Assembly (NCBI GenBank): GCA_937925385.1
Contig: CALEWN010000192.1
Span: 1 to 12,730 of the forward strand
Direction of reading: 5' to 3'
DNA from: an uncultured Senegalimassilia sp.
GTDB lineage: Bacteria > Actinomycetota > Coriobacteriia > Coriobacteriales > Eggerthellaceae
Length of the DNA stretch: 12,730 nt
Positions within the stretch are counted from its first letter, which is position 1. Each line of letters starts with the position of its first letter. Positions 6,057 through 12,730 of this stretch are shown piece by piece. The notes under the pieces were generated by a model. It did not search any database. It saw only the letters and a list, made by a program, of their open reading frames with translations, and was not told the origin of the DNA. The position numbers were made by a program, and so were the translations under genes.

Positions 6057-7271
6057 ATGAAACGCATCGTTGTTCTTGGGTCCACGGGCTCCATCGGAAC
6101 GCAAACGGTCGACGTGGTGCGGCGGCATTCCGACGAGCTTAAGATTGTCGGCTTGGCGGTGAACTCGCGCGTGGGCGACATGCTCGAACAGGCGCGCGCC
6201 CATAACGTGCGCAACCTTGCCGTGGGCGATGAGCGCTTGGCCGACCAGGCAATCGCGTCCGAGGTGCGCGAGCAGGCCGGCGCCCAAGGCGTGTGGGGTT
6301 TTGGCATGGACGCCGTGGTCGACCTGGTGCGTCTGCCCGAGGCGGACGTGGTGGTCAATGCGCTGGTGGGCGCCGCCGGCCTGCGTGCAAGCTACGAGAC
6401 GCTGCGCGCAGGCAAGGTCCTTGCGCTGGCGAACAAGGAGAGCCTGGTGGTGGGCGGCGATCTGATCATGCCGCTGGCGGCGCAGGTGGATGAGCAGCGT
6501 CGCGCGGCCGGCACGGCCCCCGCGGTTGGCCCGGCCGGTGCCCTCATGCCCATCGACTCCGAGCACGGAGCCATTTACCAATGCCTGCTCGGCGAGTCCG
6601 AGCGAGAGGTCTCCCGCTTGTGGGTGACGGCTTCCGGCGGCCCGTTCCGTGGCAGGAAGCGCGCCGATCTTGAGGGCATCACGCCTGCTCAGGCACTGAA
6701 CCATCCCACGTGGAGCATGGGCGCGAAGATCTCCATCGACTCCTCCACGCTTATGAACAAGGGCCTGGAGGTCATCGAGGCGCATCATCTGTTCAACATG
6801 CCCTACGACAAGATCAGCGTGGTGGTCCAGCCGCAAAGCGCCATCCATTCCATGGTGGAGTTCACCGATGGCAGCGTGAAGGCTCACCTGGGCACCACCG
6901 ATATGCGCATCCCCATCCAGTTCGCGCTCAGCTATCCGCAGCGCTGGGAAGCGCCCGTCGAGCCCTTGGATTTCACCAAGCTGGGAAGCCTGGAGTTCGC
7001 TCCGGCCGACACTGATACGTTCCGCTGCTTGGAGCTTGCGCGCCACGCGGGCGGCGTGGGCGGAACCCTGCCGTGCGTCATGAACGCCGCCAACGAGGTG
7101 GCCGTGGCAGCGTTTTTGGCGGAGCAGGGCAGCTATCTGGGCATCGCCGAGTGCGTGGAGGCCGTCATGGACGCGCACGAGCGCGAGGGCGTGCAGAAGG
7201 TTGAAAGCCTCGAGCAGCTGCAGGCCCTTGACGCATGGGCCCGCGAAACCGCTTGGAGGTCCGTGCGCTAG
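6057..7271 (+). CDS. dxr: 1-deoxy-D-xylulose 5-phosphate reductoisomerase
   Basis: Dxr rearranges and reduces DXP to 2-C-methyl-D-erythritol 4-phosphate with NADPH, the committed step of the MEP isoprenoid pathway. It has 404 residues, close to the usual 390-400. The N-terminal Rossmann motif VVLGSTGSIGTQT (5-17) binds NADPH; ALANKESLVVGG follows. The catalytic domain has PIDSEH (metal ligands Asp167 and Glu169), TASGGPFRG, NHPTWSMGAKISIDSSTLMN and KGLEVIEAHHLF (Glu238 as third ligand). About 15 extra residues (around 145-161, rich in Ala, Pro and Gly) lie before the metal motif. The start is ATG 6057, with GGAGG (6047-6051) five bases upstream; an upstream TTG at 6018 lies inside the preceding hairpin. 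uppS, further up, consumes the pathway's product. Confidence 0.97.
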   Translation: MKRIVVLGSTGSIGTQTVDVVRRHSDELKIVGLAVNSRVGDMLEQARAHNVRNLAVGDERLADQAIASEVREQAGAQGVWGFGMDAVVDLVRLPEADVVVNALVGAAGLRASYETLRAGKVLALANKESLVVGGDLIMPLAAQVDEQRRAAGTAPAVGPAGALMPIDSEHGAIYQCLLGESEREVSRLWVTASGGPFRGRKRADLEGITPAQALNHPTWSMGAKISIDSSTLMNKGLEVIEAHHLFNMPYDKISVVVQPQSAIHSMVEFTDGSVKAHLGTTDMRIPIQFALSYPQRWEAPVEPLDFTKLGSLEFAPADTDTFRCLELARHAGGVGGTLPCVMNAANEVAVAAFLAEQGSYLGIAECVEAVMDAHEREGVQKVESLEQLQALDAWARETAWRSVR

Positions 7272-7309
7272 GATTCGCAAGCTGTTAATCGCGTGCTTCG
7301 TGTGGTTAT

Positions 7310-7344
7310 GGTTCCGCTTCGGTAACGGGGCGGAACCTCTTTTT
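7310..7344 (+). terminator. Intrinsic terminator after dxr
   Basis: GGTTCCGCTTCG (7310-7321) pairs with CGGGGCGGAACC (7326-7337), 12 bp with two G-T wobbles, closed by a GTAA tetraloop (7322-7325). TC and then five Ts (7340-7344) follow. It lies 38 bases after the dxr stop and separates dxr from the protease gene. Confidence 0.78.
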
Positions 7345-7349
7345 ATAAT
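7344..7349 (+). promoter_or_regulatory. Candidate -10 box for the site-2 protease gene
   Basis: A perfect TATAAT begins on the last T of the preceding terminator tract. The -35 position would fall in the terminator loop (around 7320-7326, no good match), so the motif may be partly fortuitous. It would start transcription near 7356 with a leader of about 72 bases that contains a small stem (CGAAG 7381-7385 with CTTCG 7391-7395). Confidence 0.45.
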
Positions 7350-7427
7350 GAAGCGGATTCTAATGTGCGGGGTCATCAAGCGAAGTCCCGCTTCGTCTCG
7401 TCCATAGCTAAGGCAAGGAGCCGGTTT

Positions 7428-8543
7428 TTGAACGTCATCCTCATGATCTTGTACTGCACTATCGTGCTGGGTATTCTGGTCGTCATCCACGAAGGCGGCC
7501 ATTATCTGGCGTCGCGCGCTTTCGGCGTGCGCGTCACCGAGTTCATGCTGGGCATGCCGGGCCCGAACATCGGCTTCAAGAAATGGGGCACGAAGTTCGG
7601 CGTTACGCCCATTTTGCTGGGCGGTTATGCACGCGTTTGCGGCATGGAGCCGGGCGAGATGAGCCCGCATCTGGAGCCGGTGCTGGCGGCGCTGTACCGT
7701 CGGGGCACGGCGAACATGGAGGATATCGCGCGCGATTGCGGCATCTCCGACGACGAGGCGCTCAAGGCGCTCGATGAGCTGGTGGACTGGGGAAGCTGCA
7801 CGGGCCCCACGAAGAAGGACGAGTACAACACGTATCGCGCCGCAGAGGTCATCCCCTCCAAGAAGCAGATCCGCGCGGCGCTTGAAGCGGGCAAGCCCGC
7901 GTCGGAGCGCTACGCCGAGGGCCAGGCGCGCCCGGTAGAGGATGCCCATGCGCTGTTCGAGAGCGAATATCGACAGCAATACCGCAGCCTGCCGTTTTGG
8001 AAGCGCTCGGTCATCCTGCTGGCGGGCATCGCGGTCAACCTGCTGTTCGCCATGCTGGTGTTCGTGGTGCTGTTCAGCGTCATCGGCTTCGATGTGCGGA
8101 TGCAATCGGGCGAAATCACGCATATGACGGTGGACCCGGGCCGCGCCATCGTGGCGGGCTTCACCTATATCGGCATGGTCGTACAGGCGGTTGCGGGCCT
8201 GTTCAACCCGGCAACGGCGGCGCAAACGGTGTCCGACTCGTCTTCGGTGGTGGGCATCGCCGTGATGTCGAAGCAGTTCGCCGATGCGGGCTTGGTGCCG
8301 TTCATGCAGTTCATGGCCATGATCTCGGTATCGCTGGGTATCATGAACCTGCTGCCCATCCCGCCGCTTGATGGCGGCCGTTTCGTCATCGAGGTGTTCC
8401 AGAAGCTGTCGAAAAAGGTGGTCTCCATGCGCGCCATGAACGCCATGAGTGCCGCCGGTATGGCCTTGTTCCTGATGTTTTTCCTGGTCATGGTCAATCA
8501 GGATGTGCAGCGCATCATCTCGGGGACGTTCTTCGGGCAATAG
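7428..8543 (+). CDS. rseP: RseP-type site-2 (M50) intramembrane metalloprotease without PDZ, with a winged-helix-like insertion
   Basis: This is a zinc protease that cuts transmembrane segments of substrates such as anti-sigma factors. HEGGH (21-25) in TM1 supplies the zinc-binding His residues and Glu22; NLLPIPPLDGGRF (307-319) supplies the third ligand, Asp315. Four membrane segments are visible: about 5-30, 194-219, 241-258 and 290-312, plus a terminal one near 340-356. Two departures from the family stand out. The TM1-TM2 loop, which begins normally (TPILLGGYARVCGMEPGE), has about 110 extra residues (74-186); within it, 80-126 looks like a winged helix (MEDIARDCGISDDEALKALD). Between TM2 and TM3 only about 17 residues remain, so the PDZ domain is missing. 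The start is TTG 7428, with AAGGAG (7415-7420) seven bases upstream; ATG 7443 is too far from it. It has 371 residues. The gene symbol rests on position and core motifs. Confidence 0.88.
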   Translation: MNVILMILYCTIVLGILVVIHEGGHYLASRAFGVRVTEFMLGMPGPNIGFKKWGTKFGVTPILLGGYARVCGMEPGEMSPHLEPVLAALYRRGTANMEDIARDCGISDDEALKALDELVDWGSCTGPTKKDEYNTYRAAEVIPSKKQIRAALEAGKPASERYAEGQARPVEDAHALFESEYRQQYRSLPFWKRSVILLAGIAVNLLFAMLVFVVLFSVIGFDVRMQSGEITHMTVDPGRAIVAGFTYIGMVVQAVAGLFNPATAAQTVSDSSSVVGIAVMSKQFADAGLVPFMQFMAMISVSLGIMNLLPIPPLDGGRFVIEVFQKLSKKVVSMRAMNAMSAAGMALFLMFFLVMVNQDVQRIISGTFFGQ

Positions 8544-8572
8544 GGGCGGCTTTCTTGTTCCGTATATCGCAT

Positions 8573-8610
8573 AAGCCGGCAGAGGGTTCGCCCCTTGTCG
8601 GCTTTTTCTT
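8573..8610 (+). terminator. Intrinsic terminator after the site-2 protease gene
   Basis: AAGCCGGCAGAGGG (8573-8586) pairs with CCCCTTGTCGGCTT (8591-8604), with two G-T wobbles and one A-C mismatch, closed by a stable TTCG tetraloop (8587-8590). A run of Ts (8603-8607, then TT) follows. It lies 30 bases after the stop and before the ispG promoter candidate. Confidence 0.8.
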
Positions 8611-8653
8611 CGCCTGTTGCTTGTATACGTTTCGCCAACGAGGGGCGCTACGC

Positions 8654-8662
8654 TGGTAGAAT
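8654..8662 (+). promoter_or_regulatory. Extended -10 promoter for ispG
   Basis: TGGTAGAAT matches an extended -10 (TG, one base, then TAGAAT at 8657-8662). No clear -35 is needed or seen. The expected start point, about seven bases past the -10, falls at 8669-8670, which is the A of the ATG at 8670. The transcript could therefore be leaderless. Confidence 0.5.
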
Positions 8663-8669
8663 AGCCGCT

Positions 8670-9806
8670 ATGGAAACTAACGAGAACATGGGCAACGCGT
8701 GCGCCGCGGCTCCTTCGGGGGCCGCGGCCTGCCCGTTGCCGCAGGACGCTATGCGTCCCAATCAGAAAACGCACCAGGTGCATGTGGGCAACGTGGCGCT
8801 TGGCGGCGGGGCGCCCGTGGTGGTGCAGTCCATGCTCAACGCCCCGGCCGATGACGTGCAGGCCAACCTTGCGCAGATCCAGCAGCTGGCCGATGCCGGC
8901 TGCGAGGTCGTGCGCATGGCCATCCCGCGCCGCAGCTGCCTGGACACGTTCCAGGCCGTGTGCGAGGCATCGCCTTTGCCTGTTGTGGCCGACGTGCACT
9001 TCGACGCAACCATCGCCATCGAGGCTGCGCGCCGCGGCGCGGCGAAGCTGCGCATCAACCCCGGCAACATCGGCGGCTTGGCGAAAACCGATGCCGTGCT
9101 CGATGCCGCCGGGCAGGCGGGCATCCCCATCCGCATCGGCGTGAACGCCGGCTCGCTCGACCAGGCGCTGGCCGAGCGCGACGACCTTTCGCTTCCCGAG
9201 AAGCTGGCCGCCTCCGCGCGCCAGTACGTGGAATACTGCGAAGGCCGGGGCTTCCACGACCTGGTGGTCAGCGCGAAGGCCCACGACGTCATGACCACGG
9301 TGCGCACGTACCGCCAGTTGGCACGCGATATCCCGCACATCCCGCTGCACATCGGCGTCACCGAGGCGGGCACCACGTTCCAAGGCGTCATCAAAAGCGC
9401 TTCCGGCCTGGGCATCCTGCTCGAGCAGGGCATCGGCGACACCATGCGCATCTCGCTCACCGACGACCCGGTCACGGAGATGCGCGCCTGCTGGGCGCTG
9501 CTCGGCGCGCTCGACCTGCGTCGCCGCAACCCCGAGTTGATCAGCTGCCCCACGTGCGGAAGGTGCCAGGTCGACCTGATCGGGCTGGCGCAAGAGGTCG
9601 AGCGGCGCATCGCCTGCCTCGACAAGCCGCTCAAGGTGGCCGTCATGGGCTGCGTCGTCAACGGGCCGGGCGAGGCTGCCGACGCCGACATCGGCGTGGC
9701 CTGCGGCAGGGGCGTGGGCGTGGTGTTCCGCCATGGCAAAACCGTTCGAAAAGTGGAAGAAGGCGCCATCGTCGACGCTTTACTGGAAGAGATAAAGGAC
9801 TTGTAA
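8670..9806 (+). CDS. ispG: 4-hydroxy-3-methylbut-2-en-1-yl diphosphate synthase (IspG/GcpE)
   Basis: IspG reductively opens the cyclic diphosphate MEcPP to HMBPP, the penultimate MEP step, using a 4Fe-4S cluster. From ATG 8670 it has 378 residues. The TIM-barrel part contains APVVVQSML, GCEVVRMAIP, ADVHFDATIAIEAA, KLRINPGNIGG and IRIGVNAGSLD; the C-terminal cluster domain has SCPTCGRCQVDL and MGCVVNGPGEA. The ligands Cys293, Cys296, Cys328 and Glu335 keep the same spacing as in E. coli IspG. The start is uncertain: ATG 8670 sits where the promoter suggests transcription begins, without a Shine-Dalgarno; ATG 8751 has AGGA four bases upstream and fits the usual family N-terminus (351 residues). 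The extra 27 residues are Ala-rich and not conserved. The stop abuts the proS ATG. Confidence 0.95.
   Translation: METNENMGNACAAAPSGAAACPLPQDAMRPNQKTHQVHVGNVALGGGAPVVVQSMLNAPADDVQANLAQIQQLADAGCEVVRMAIPRRSCLDTFQAVCEASPLPVVADVHFDATIAIEAARRGAAKLRINPGNIGGLAKTDAVLDAAGQAGIPIRIGVNAGSLDQALAERDDLSLPEKLAASARQYVEYCEGRGFHDLVVSAKAHDVMTTVRTYRQLARDIPHIPLHIGVTEAGTTFQGVIKSASGLGILLEQGIGDTMRISLTDDPVTEMRACWALLGALDLRRRNPELISCPTCGRCQVDLIGLAQEVERRIACLDKPLKVAVMGCVVNGPGEAADADIGVACGRGVGVVFRHGKTVRKVEEGAIVDALLEEIKDL
8703..8728 (+). other. UUCG-capped hairpin near the 5' end of ispG
   Basis: GCCGCGGCTCC (8703-8713) pairs with GGGGCCGCGGC (8718-8728), 11 bp with one G-T wobble, closed by TTCG (8714-8717). It lies in the Ala-rich N-terminal extension if translation starts at 8670, or in the 5' leader, 22 bases before the ATG, if it starts at 8751. 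No T tract follows, so it is not a terminator. Confidence 0.5.
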
Positions 9807-11576
9807 ATGAACAACGCCAACATCACGCGCATGAGCTCCCTCTACGCTCCCACGCTCAAGGAAGACCCCACCGACGCCGAGATCGCCAGCCACAAGTTGC
9901 TGCTTCGCGCCGGCTTCATCCGCAAAACGGCGGCCGGCATCTACACGTTCTTGCCTCTGGGCAAGCGCGTGCTGACCAAGATCGAGAACATCGTGCGCGA
10001 GGAGATGGACGCATGCGGCGCCCAGGAAATCCGCATGCCCATGCTCCAGCCCGAGGAGCTGTGGCAGGAGTCCGGCCGCGCCGATGCGTACGGCCCCGAG
10101 CGCATGCGCCTCAACGACCGCCACGACCACGAGTTCTGCCTCGGCCCCACCCATGAGGAGCTCATCACCGCGCTTGTGCGCGCCGAGCTGCGTTCCTACA
10201 AGCAGCTGCCGCTGAACATGTATCAGATCCAGACGAAGTTCCGCGACGAGATCCGCCCGCGCTTCGGCCTGCTGCGCAGCCGCGAGTTCGTCATGAAGGA
10301 CGGCTACAGCTTCCACGACACGCAGGAGTCGCTGCAGGAGGAATACGACAGGATGTACGCGGCATACGAGCGCATCTGCGCCCGCTGCGGCCTTGAGTTC
10401 CGCCCGGTGCAGGCCGATGCCGGCCAGATCGGCGGCGCGGTCACCTGCGAGTTCCATGCGCTTGCCGAGGCCGGCGAGTCCGCGCTGGTGTACTGCGATT
10501 GCGGTTACGCCGCAAGCGACGAGGTGGGCGAGGGCCTGGCGCGCCCCACGGTCTACGATGTGCCCGAGATGGAGAAGGTGGCCACGCCCGGCGTGCATAC
10601 CATCGCCGAGCTCGCCGAGTTCCTGGGTATCCCCGAATCCTCCACGGTGAAGGCGCTTTCCGGCAAGAACGACGAGGGCAAGCTCGTCGTGCTGTTCGTC
10701 CCCGGCGACCATGAGGTGAACGAGGAGAAGGCGGCCCGCGTAGCCGGCGGCTTCGCCATCCTCACCGACGAGGACATGGAGGCCTATGGCCTGCACAAGG
10801 GCTCCATGGGCCCGGTCGGCCTGCTCGAGGACGCCTTCGTCATCGCGGCCAACAGCCTGAAGGCCGTGCCGAAGTGGGTCGTCGGCGCCAACGAGGACGG
10901 CTACCACTACGTGGGCGCGCAGCTTGGCAAGGACTTCAAGGTCGACCAGTGGGCCGACATCATCACCGTCAAGCCCGGCGATTGCTGCCCGAAGTGCGGC
11001 ATGGAGCTCAAGGGCGCGCGCGGCATCGAGGTCGCGCAGGTGTTCCAGCTCGGCGACAAGTACTCCCGCGCCATGAACGCCACCTTCATGAACAAGGACG
11101 GCAAGGAGCAGCCGTTCATCATGGGCTGCTACGGCGTGGGCGTGTCTCGCACCCTGGCCGCCATCATCGAGCAGCACAACGATGAGAACGGCATGATCTG
11201 GCCGATGTCCGTGGCGCCGGCGCACGTGTGCATCCTGCCGCTCGCCATCGGCGACGACCTGGTGCAGCCCGCCGCCGAGAAGCTGGCCGAAGAGCTGGCC
11301 GGCTTGGGCCTGGAGGTCGTCATCGACGACCGTAAGGAGCGCGCGGGCGTGAAGTTCGCGGAGGCCGATCTGATGGGCTGGCCTCTGCAGATCGTCATGG
11401 GCAAGCGCGGCTTGACCGAGGGCAAGGTCGAGATCAAGCGCCGTGCCACGGGCGAGCGTCGCGATATCTCGCTGGAGGCGCTCTCCGAGGCGCTGACCTT
11501 CGCCAAGGGCGCGCAGCGCCGTTGGGGCAACAACCTGAACGCCTTCGCCGACCTGTTCGCCGAGAAGGCCGAATAG
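9807..11576 (+). CDS. proS: Prolyl-tRNA synthetase, bacterial type with editing insertion
   Basis: ProRS charges tRNA-Pro with proline and, through its inserted editing domain, clears mischarged Ala-tRNA-Pro. The protein has 589 residues, slightly longer than the usual 570. The class II core begins with HKLLLRAGFIRKTAAGIYTF; GPTHEELIT and the motif 2 region FRDEIRPRFGLLRSREFVMK (from residue 145) follow, then GYSFH. The INS editing domain spans about 228-395 (GVHTIAELAEFLGI, STVKALSGKND, FVPGDHEVNEEKAA). Motif 3 is MGCYGVGVSRTLAA (439-452, Arg448). The anticodon-binding domain is about 470-570 (APAHVCILPL, VVIDDRKERAGVKFAEADLMGWP). The start is ATG 9807 immediately after the ispG TAA, with AAAGGA (9795-9800) six bases upstream inside ispG. 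It is the last gene of the string and ends before a terminator. proS beside ispG and rseP is a common order. Confidence 0.98.
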   Translation: MNNANITRMSSLYAPTLKEDPTDAEIASHKLLLRAGFIRKTAAGIYTFLPLGKRVLTKIENIVREEMDACGAQEIRMPMLQPEELWQESGRADAYGPERMRLNDRHDHEFCLGPTHEELITALVRAELRSYKQLPLNMYQIQTKFRDEIRPRFGLLRSREFVMKDGYSFHDTQESLQEEYDRMYAAYERICARCGLEFRPVQADAGQIGGAVTCEFHALAEAGESALVYCDCGYAASDEVGEGLARPTVYDVPEMEKVATPGVHTIAELAEFLGIPESSTVKALSGKNDEGKLVVLFVPGDHEVNEEKAARVAGGFAILTDEDMEAYGLHKGSMGPVGLLEDAFVIAANSLKAVPKWVVGANEDGYHYVGAQLGKDFKVDQWADIITVKPGDCCPKCGMELKGARGIEVAQVFQLGDKYSRAMNATFMNKDGKEQPFIMGCYGVGVSRTLAAIIEQHNDENGMIWPMSVAPAHVCILPLAIGDDLVQPAAEKLAEELAGLGLEVVIDDRKERAGVKFAEADLMGWPLQIVMGKRGLTEGKVEIKRRATGERRDISLEALSEALTFAKGAQRRWGNNLNAFADLFAEKAE

Positions 11577-11605
11577 CGCTCACGCGAACGCGTATATGAT
11601 GACCT

Positions 11606-11639
11606 CGGGCCCGGCAGTTGCCGGGCCCGTTCTGCTTTT
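11606..11639 (+). terminator. Intrinsic terminator after proS
   Basis: CGGGCCCGGC (11606-11615) pairs perfectly with GCCGGGCCCG (11620-11629), loop AGTT. TTCTGC and then TTTT (11636-11639) follow on the + strand. It lies 29 bases after the proS stop. The convergent LysR gene ends at 11754, but the - strand side has no T tract, so the terminator probably serves mainly proS. Confidence 0.75.
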
Positions 11640-11753
11640 AGGGCAGCTTGCGAAAGGGGAATGCCGAGCCTACGGGCGTTTGGGGCGGCTTGTGGTCGGC
11701 AGGTCGCCGGCCTTCAGGTGTTTGGCGGCGGTTCGCGGTCGCGGGCCTCCCCT
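11640..11753. other. Convergent intergenic tail between proS terminator and LysR gene
   Basis: No gene is supported here. I see no clear terminator for the LysR gene on the - strand. The short open frames in this interval continue antisense into the LysR coding region and look like GC-driven shadows. Confidence 0.5.
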
Positions 11754-12650
11754 CTATCGCTCTTGCCGATCTTCGTAGCGTTGCCTTACCCAAGTGCGTG
11801 CGGTCTGCACGAATGCCCGCGTGGCGGCGGAGGCGGTGTCGGCGGACCGCACGGCAACGGATATCTCCCTCCGCATCTCCAGATGCGGCGGGAGCACGGT
11901 CAAGGGGAACGGGGCGTCGTCGAGCAGCAAGCCCGGCAATATGCTGAAACCCAGCCCTTCGCTTACCATGTTCATGACGCTGTAGTCGCTGTCGACCGCG
12001 AAGCGCACGCGCGGTTTCACCCCGCTGTTGCGCAGCAGCGCTTCCGCTTCCCGTGAAGATCTGCTTCGCGACTGGATGAAAGGTTCCTCGGCAAGCGTTC
12101 GCGCAGGGACGCGCTCGGCATGCGCGAGCGCATGGTTGGGCGGCAGCAACACCATGATCGGGTCGCTGTGCAAGGGGATGGCTGCAAGCGTCCGTTTCGC
12201 GGGCGCGACCAAAAACCCGCAGTCGGCGTCCCCATGCCATAGGGCGCGTTCAAGCTTCGCTTCGTCGTCGATGCACATCAGGTTCAGCTCCACGCCGGGG
12301 CATTTCCGCTCAAAGGCCTTCACCATGCCGGGAAACCAATGGGTGGAGACGCTGGTGGGCGCGGCCACGTGCACCACGCCGCGCTCCAGGCGCCTCAGCT
12401 CGGCAATCCGGCTTGCGAGCTGCCGCTCTCCGTTGCAAACGTTGGAGATCCATGGGAGCAGGTCCTCGCCTTCGGCTGACAGGTGCACTTCCCTGTAATC
12501 GCGTACGATCAATCGCATGCCCATCTCCTTTTCTAGGGAGGAAATCATGCCGCTGATACCTGCTTGCGAATATCCAAGGTCGTGCGCCGCTTGCGTGAAG
12601 CTGCCGGTTTCGGCAACGCGCAGCAGGGCCGTGTATTTCAGGTTCGTCAT
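11754..12650 (-). CDS. LysR-family transcriptional regulator
   Basis: This is a 298-residue LysR-type DNA-binding regulator. The N-terminal winged helix-turn-helix is clear: LKYTALLRVAETGSFTQAA (4-22), then LGYSQAGISGMISSLEKEMG, RLIVRDYREVHLSAEGEDLL and a linker helix. The effector-binding domain runs from about residue 85 (GVVHVAAPTSVSTHWFPGM through GLGFSILPGLLLDD). The start is ATG at 12648-12650, with AGGAG five bases upstream; an in-frame TTG at 12666-12668 would include that Shine-Dalgarno in the coding sequence. The gene is convergent with proS and stands apart from the housekeeping string. Its target is unknown; LysR proteins often control a divergent neighbour, which here would lie beyond the right edge. 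The ligand cannot be inferred. Confidence 0.93.
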   Translation of the reverse strand: MTNLKYTALLRVAETGSFTQAAHDLGYSQAGISGMISSLEKEMGMRLIVRDYREVHLSAEGEDLLPWISNVCNGERQLASRIAELRRLERGVVHVAAPTSVSTHWFPGMVKAFERKCPGVELNLMCIDDEAKLERALWHGDADCGFLVAPAKRTLAAIPLHSDPIMVLLPPNHALAHAERVPARTLAEEPFIQSRSRSSREAEALLRNSGVKPRVRFAVDSDYSVMNMVSEGLGFSILPGLLLDDAPFPLTVLPPHLEMRREISVAVRSADTASAATRAFVQTARTWVRQRYEDRQER

Positions 12651-12672
12651 AAGTGCTCCTATATTCAATCTG

Positions 12673-12712
12673 TTGCATTTTTAGGCGTCATATCGAATGC
12701 TTATAGATGCAA
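12673..12712. promoter_or_regulatory. Possible operator region upstream of the LysR gene
   Basis: TTGCAT (12673-12678) and ATGCAA (12707-12712) form an inverted pair; GCATT (12675-12679) and AATGC (12696-12700) form another, and AATGC recurs at 12711-12715. LysR proteins usually bind dyad-symmetric sites just upstream of their own gene. The stretch is AT-rich compared with its surroundings, as expected for a promoter, but I cannot place a good -35/-10 pair for either strand. Confidence 0.3.
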
Positions 12713-12730
12713 TGCAGACTCTGGCGGGTA

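Noticed and set aside
7428..8543. A frameshift or chimera explaining the odd site-2 protease
   Set aside because: The frame is continuous, codon use looks like its neighbours, and conserved M50 motifs flank the insertion on both sides in the same frame.
6009..9734. A 1241-codon open frame on the - strand
   Set aside because: It lies antisense to dxr, the site-2 protease and ispG, which are unmistakable. Its translation is His/Arg/Ala/Gly-rich with no recognisable domain, which is typical of GC-rich antisense shadows.
9780..11225. A 481-codon open frame on the - strand
   Set aside because: It is antisense to proS; same compositional signature of a shadow frame.

Overview
This is a GC-rich, gene-dense bacterial chromosome segment. 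The gene content and the style of the UppS, HtrA and LysR proteins suggest an actinobacterium of the class Coriobacteriia, most likely a gut Eggerthellaceae member (Eggerthella, Gordonibacter or Adlercreutzia type). That assignment is inference from general resemblance; no marker gene settles it. Most of the window is core housekeeping on the + strand. I saw no mobile element, CRISPR array, tRNA or rRNA.

Layout. Bases 2-697 hold the C-terminal part of an HtrA-family serine protease (catalytic-serine segment plus one PDZ domain), followed by two overlapping hairpins and a strong intrinsic terminator. An L-cystine transporter (TcyP, 1146-2558) has its own promoter candidate, a structured leader and a terminator. 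Then comes a conserved bacterial string: pyrH, frr, uppS, cdsA, dxr, rseP-type site-2 protease, ispG, proS (2681-11576). A LysR-type regulator lies on the - strand (11754-12650), convergent with proS.

Function. pyrH makes UDP for nucleotide and cell-wall precursors, and frr recycles ribosomes. dxr and ispG are two steps of the MEP isoprenoid pathway, whose products feed uppS, which makes undecaprenyl diphosphate, the wall lipid carrier. cdsA makes CDP-diacylglycerol for phospholipids. The site-2 protease cleaves membrane proteins and proS charges tRNA-Pro. uppS/cdsA and ispG/proS are joined by directly abutting TAA-ATG junctions. Terminator-like hairpins before uppS, dxr, rseP and ispG suggest the string is divided into several transcription units or attenuated segments.

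Most notable points. (1) The site-2 protease lacks the usual extracytoplasmic PDZ domain and instead carries an insertion of about 110 residues in the cytosolic TM1-TM2 loop, with a winged-helix-like segment. (2) The uppS leader has a terminator hairpin 21 nt before the start codon, a competing upstream pairing partner, and a 24-codon ORF ending in ATGA on the uppS start. (3) ispG has an extended -10 placed so that the transcript could begin at the ATG, and its N-terminal extension encodes a UUCG-capped 11-bp hairpin.
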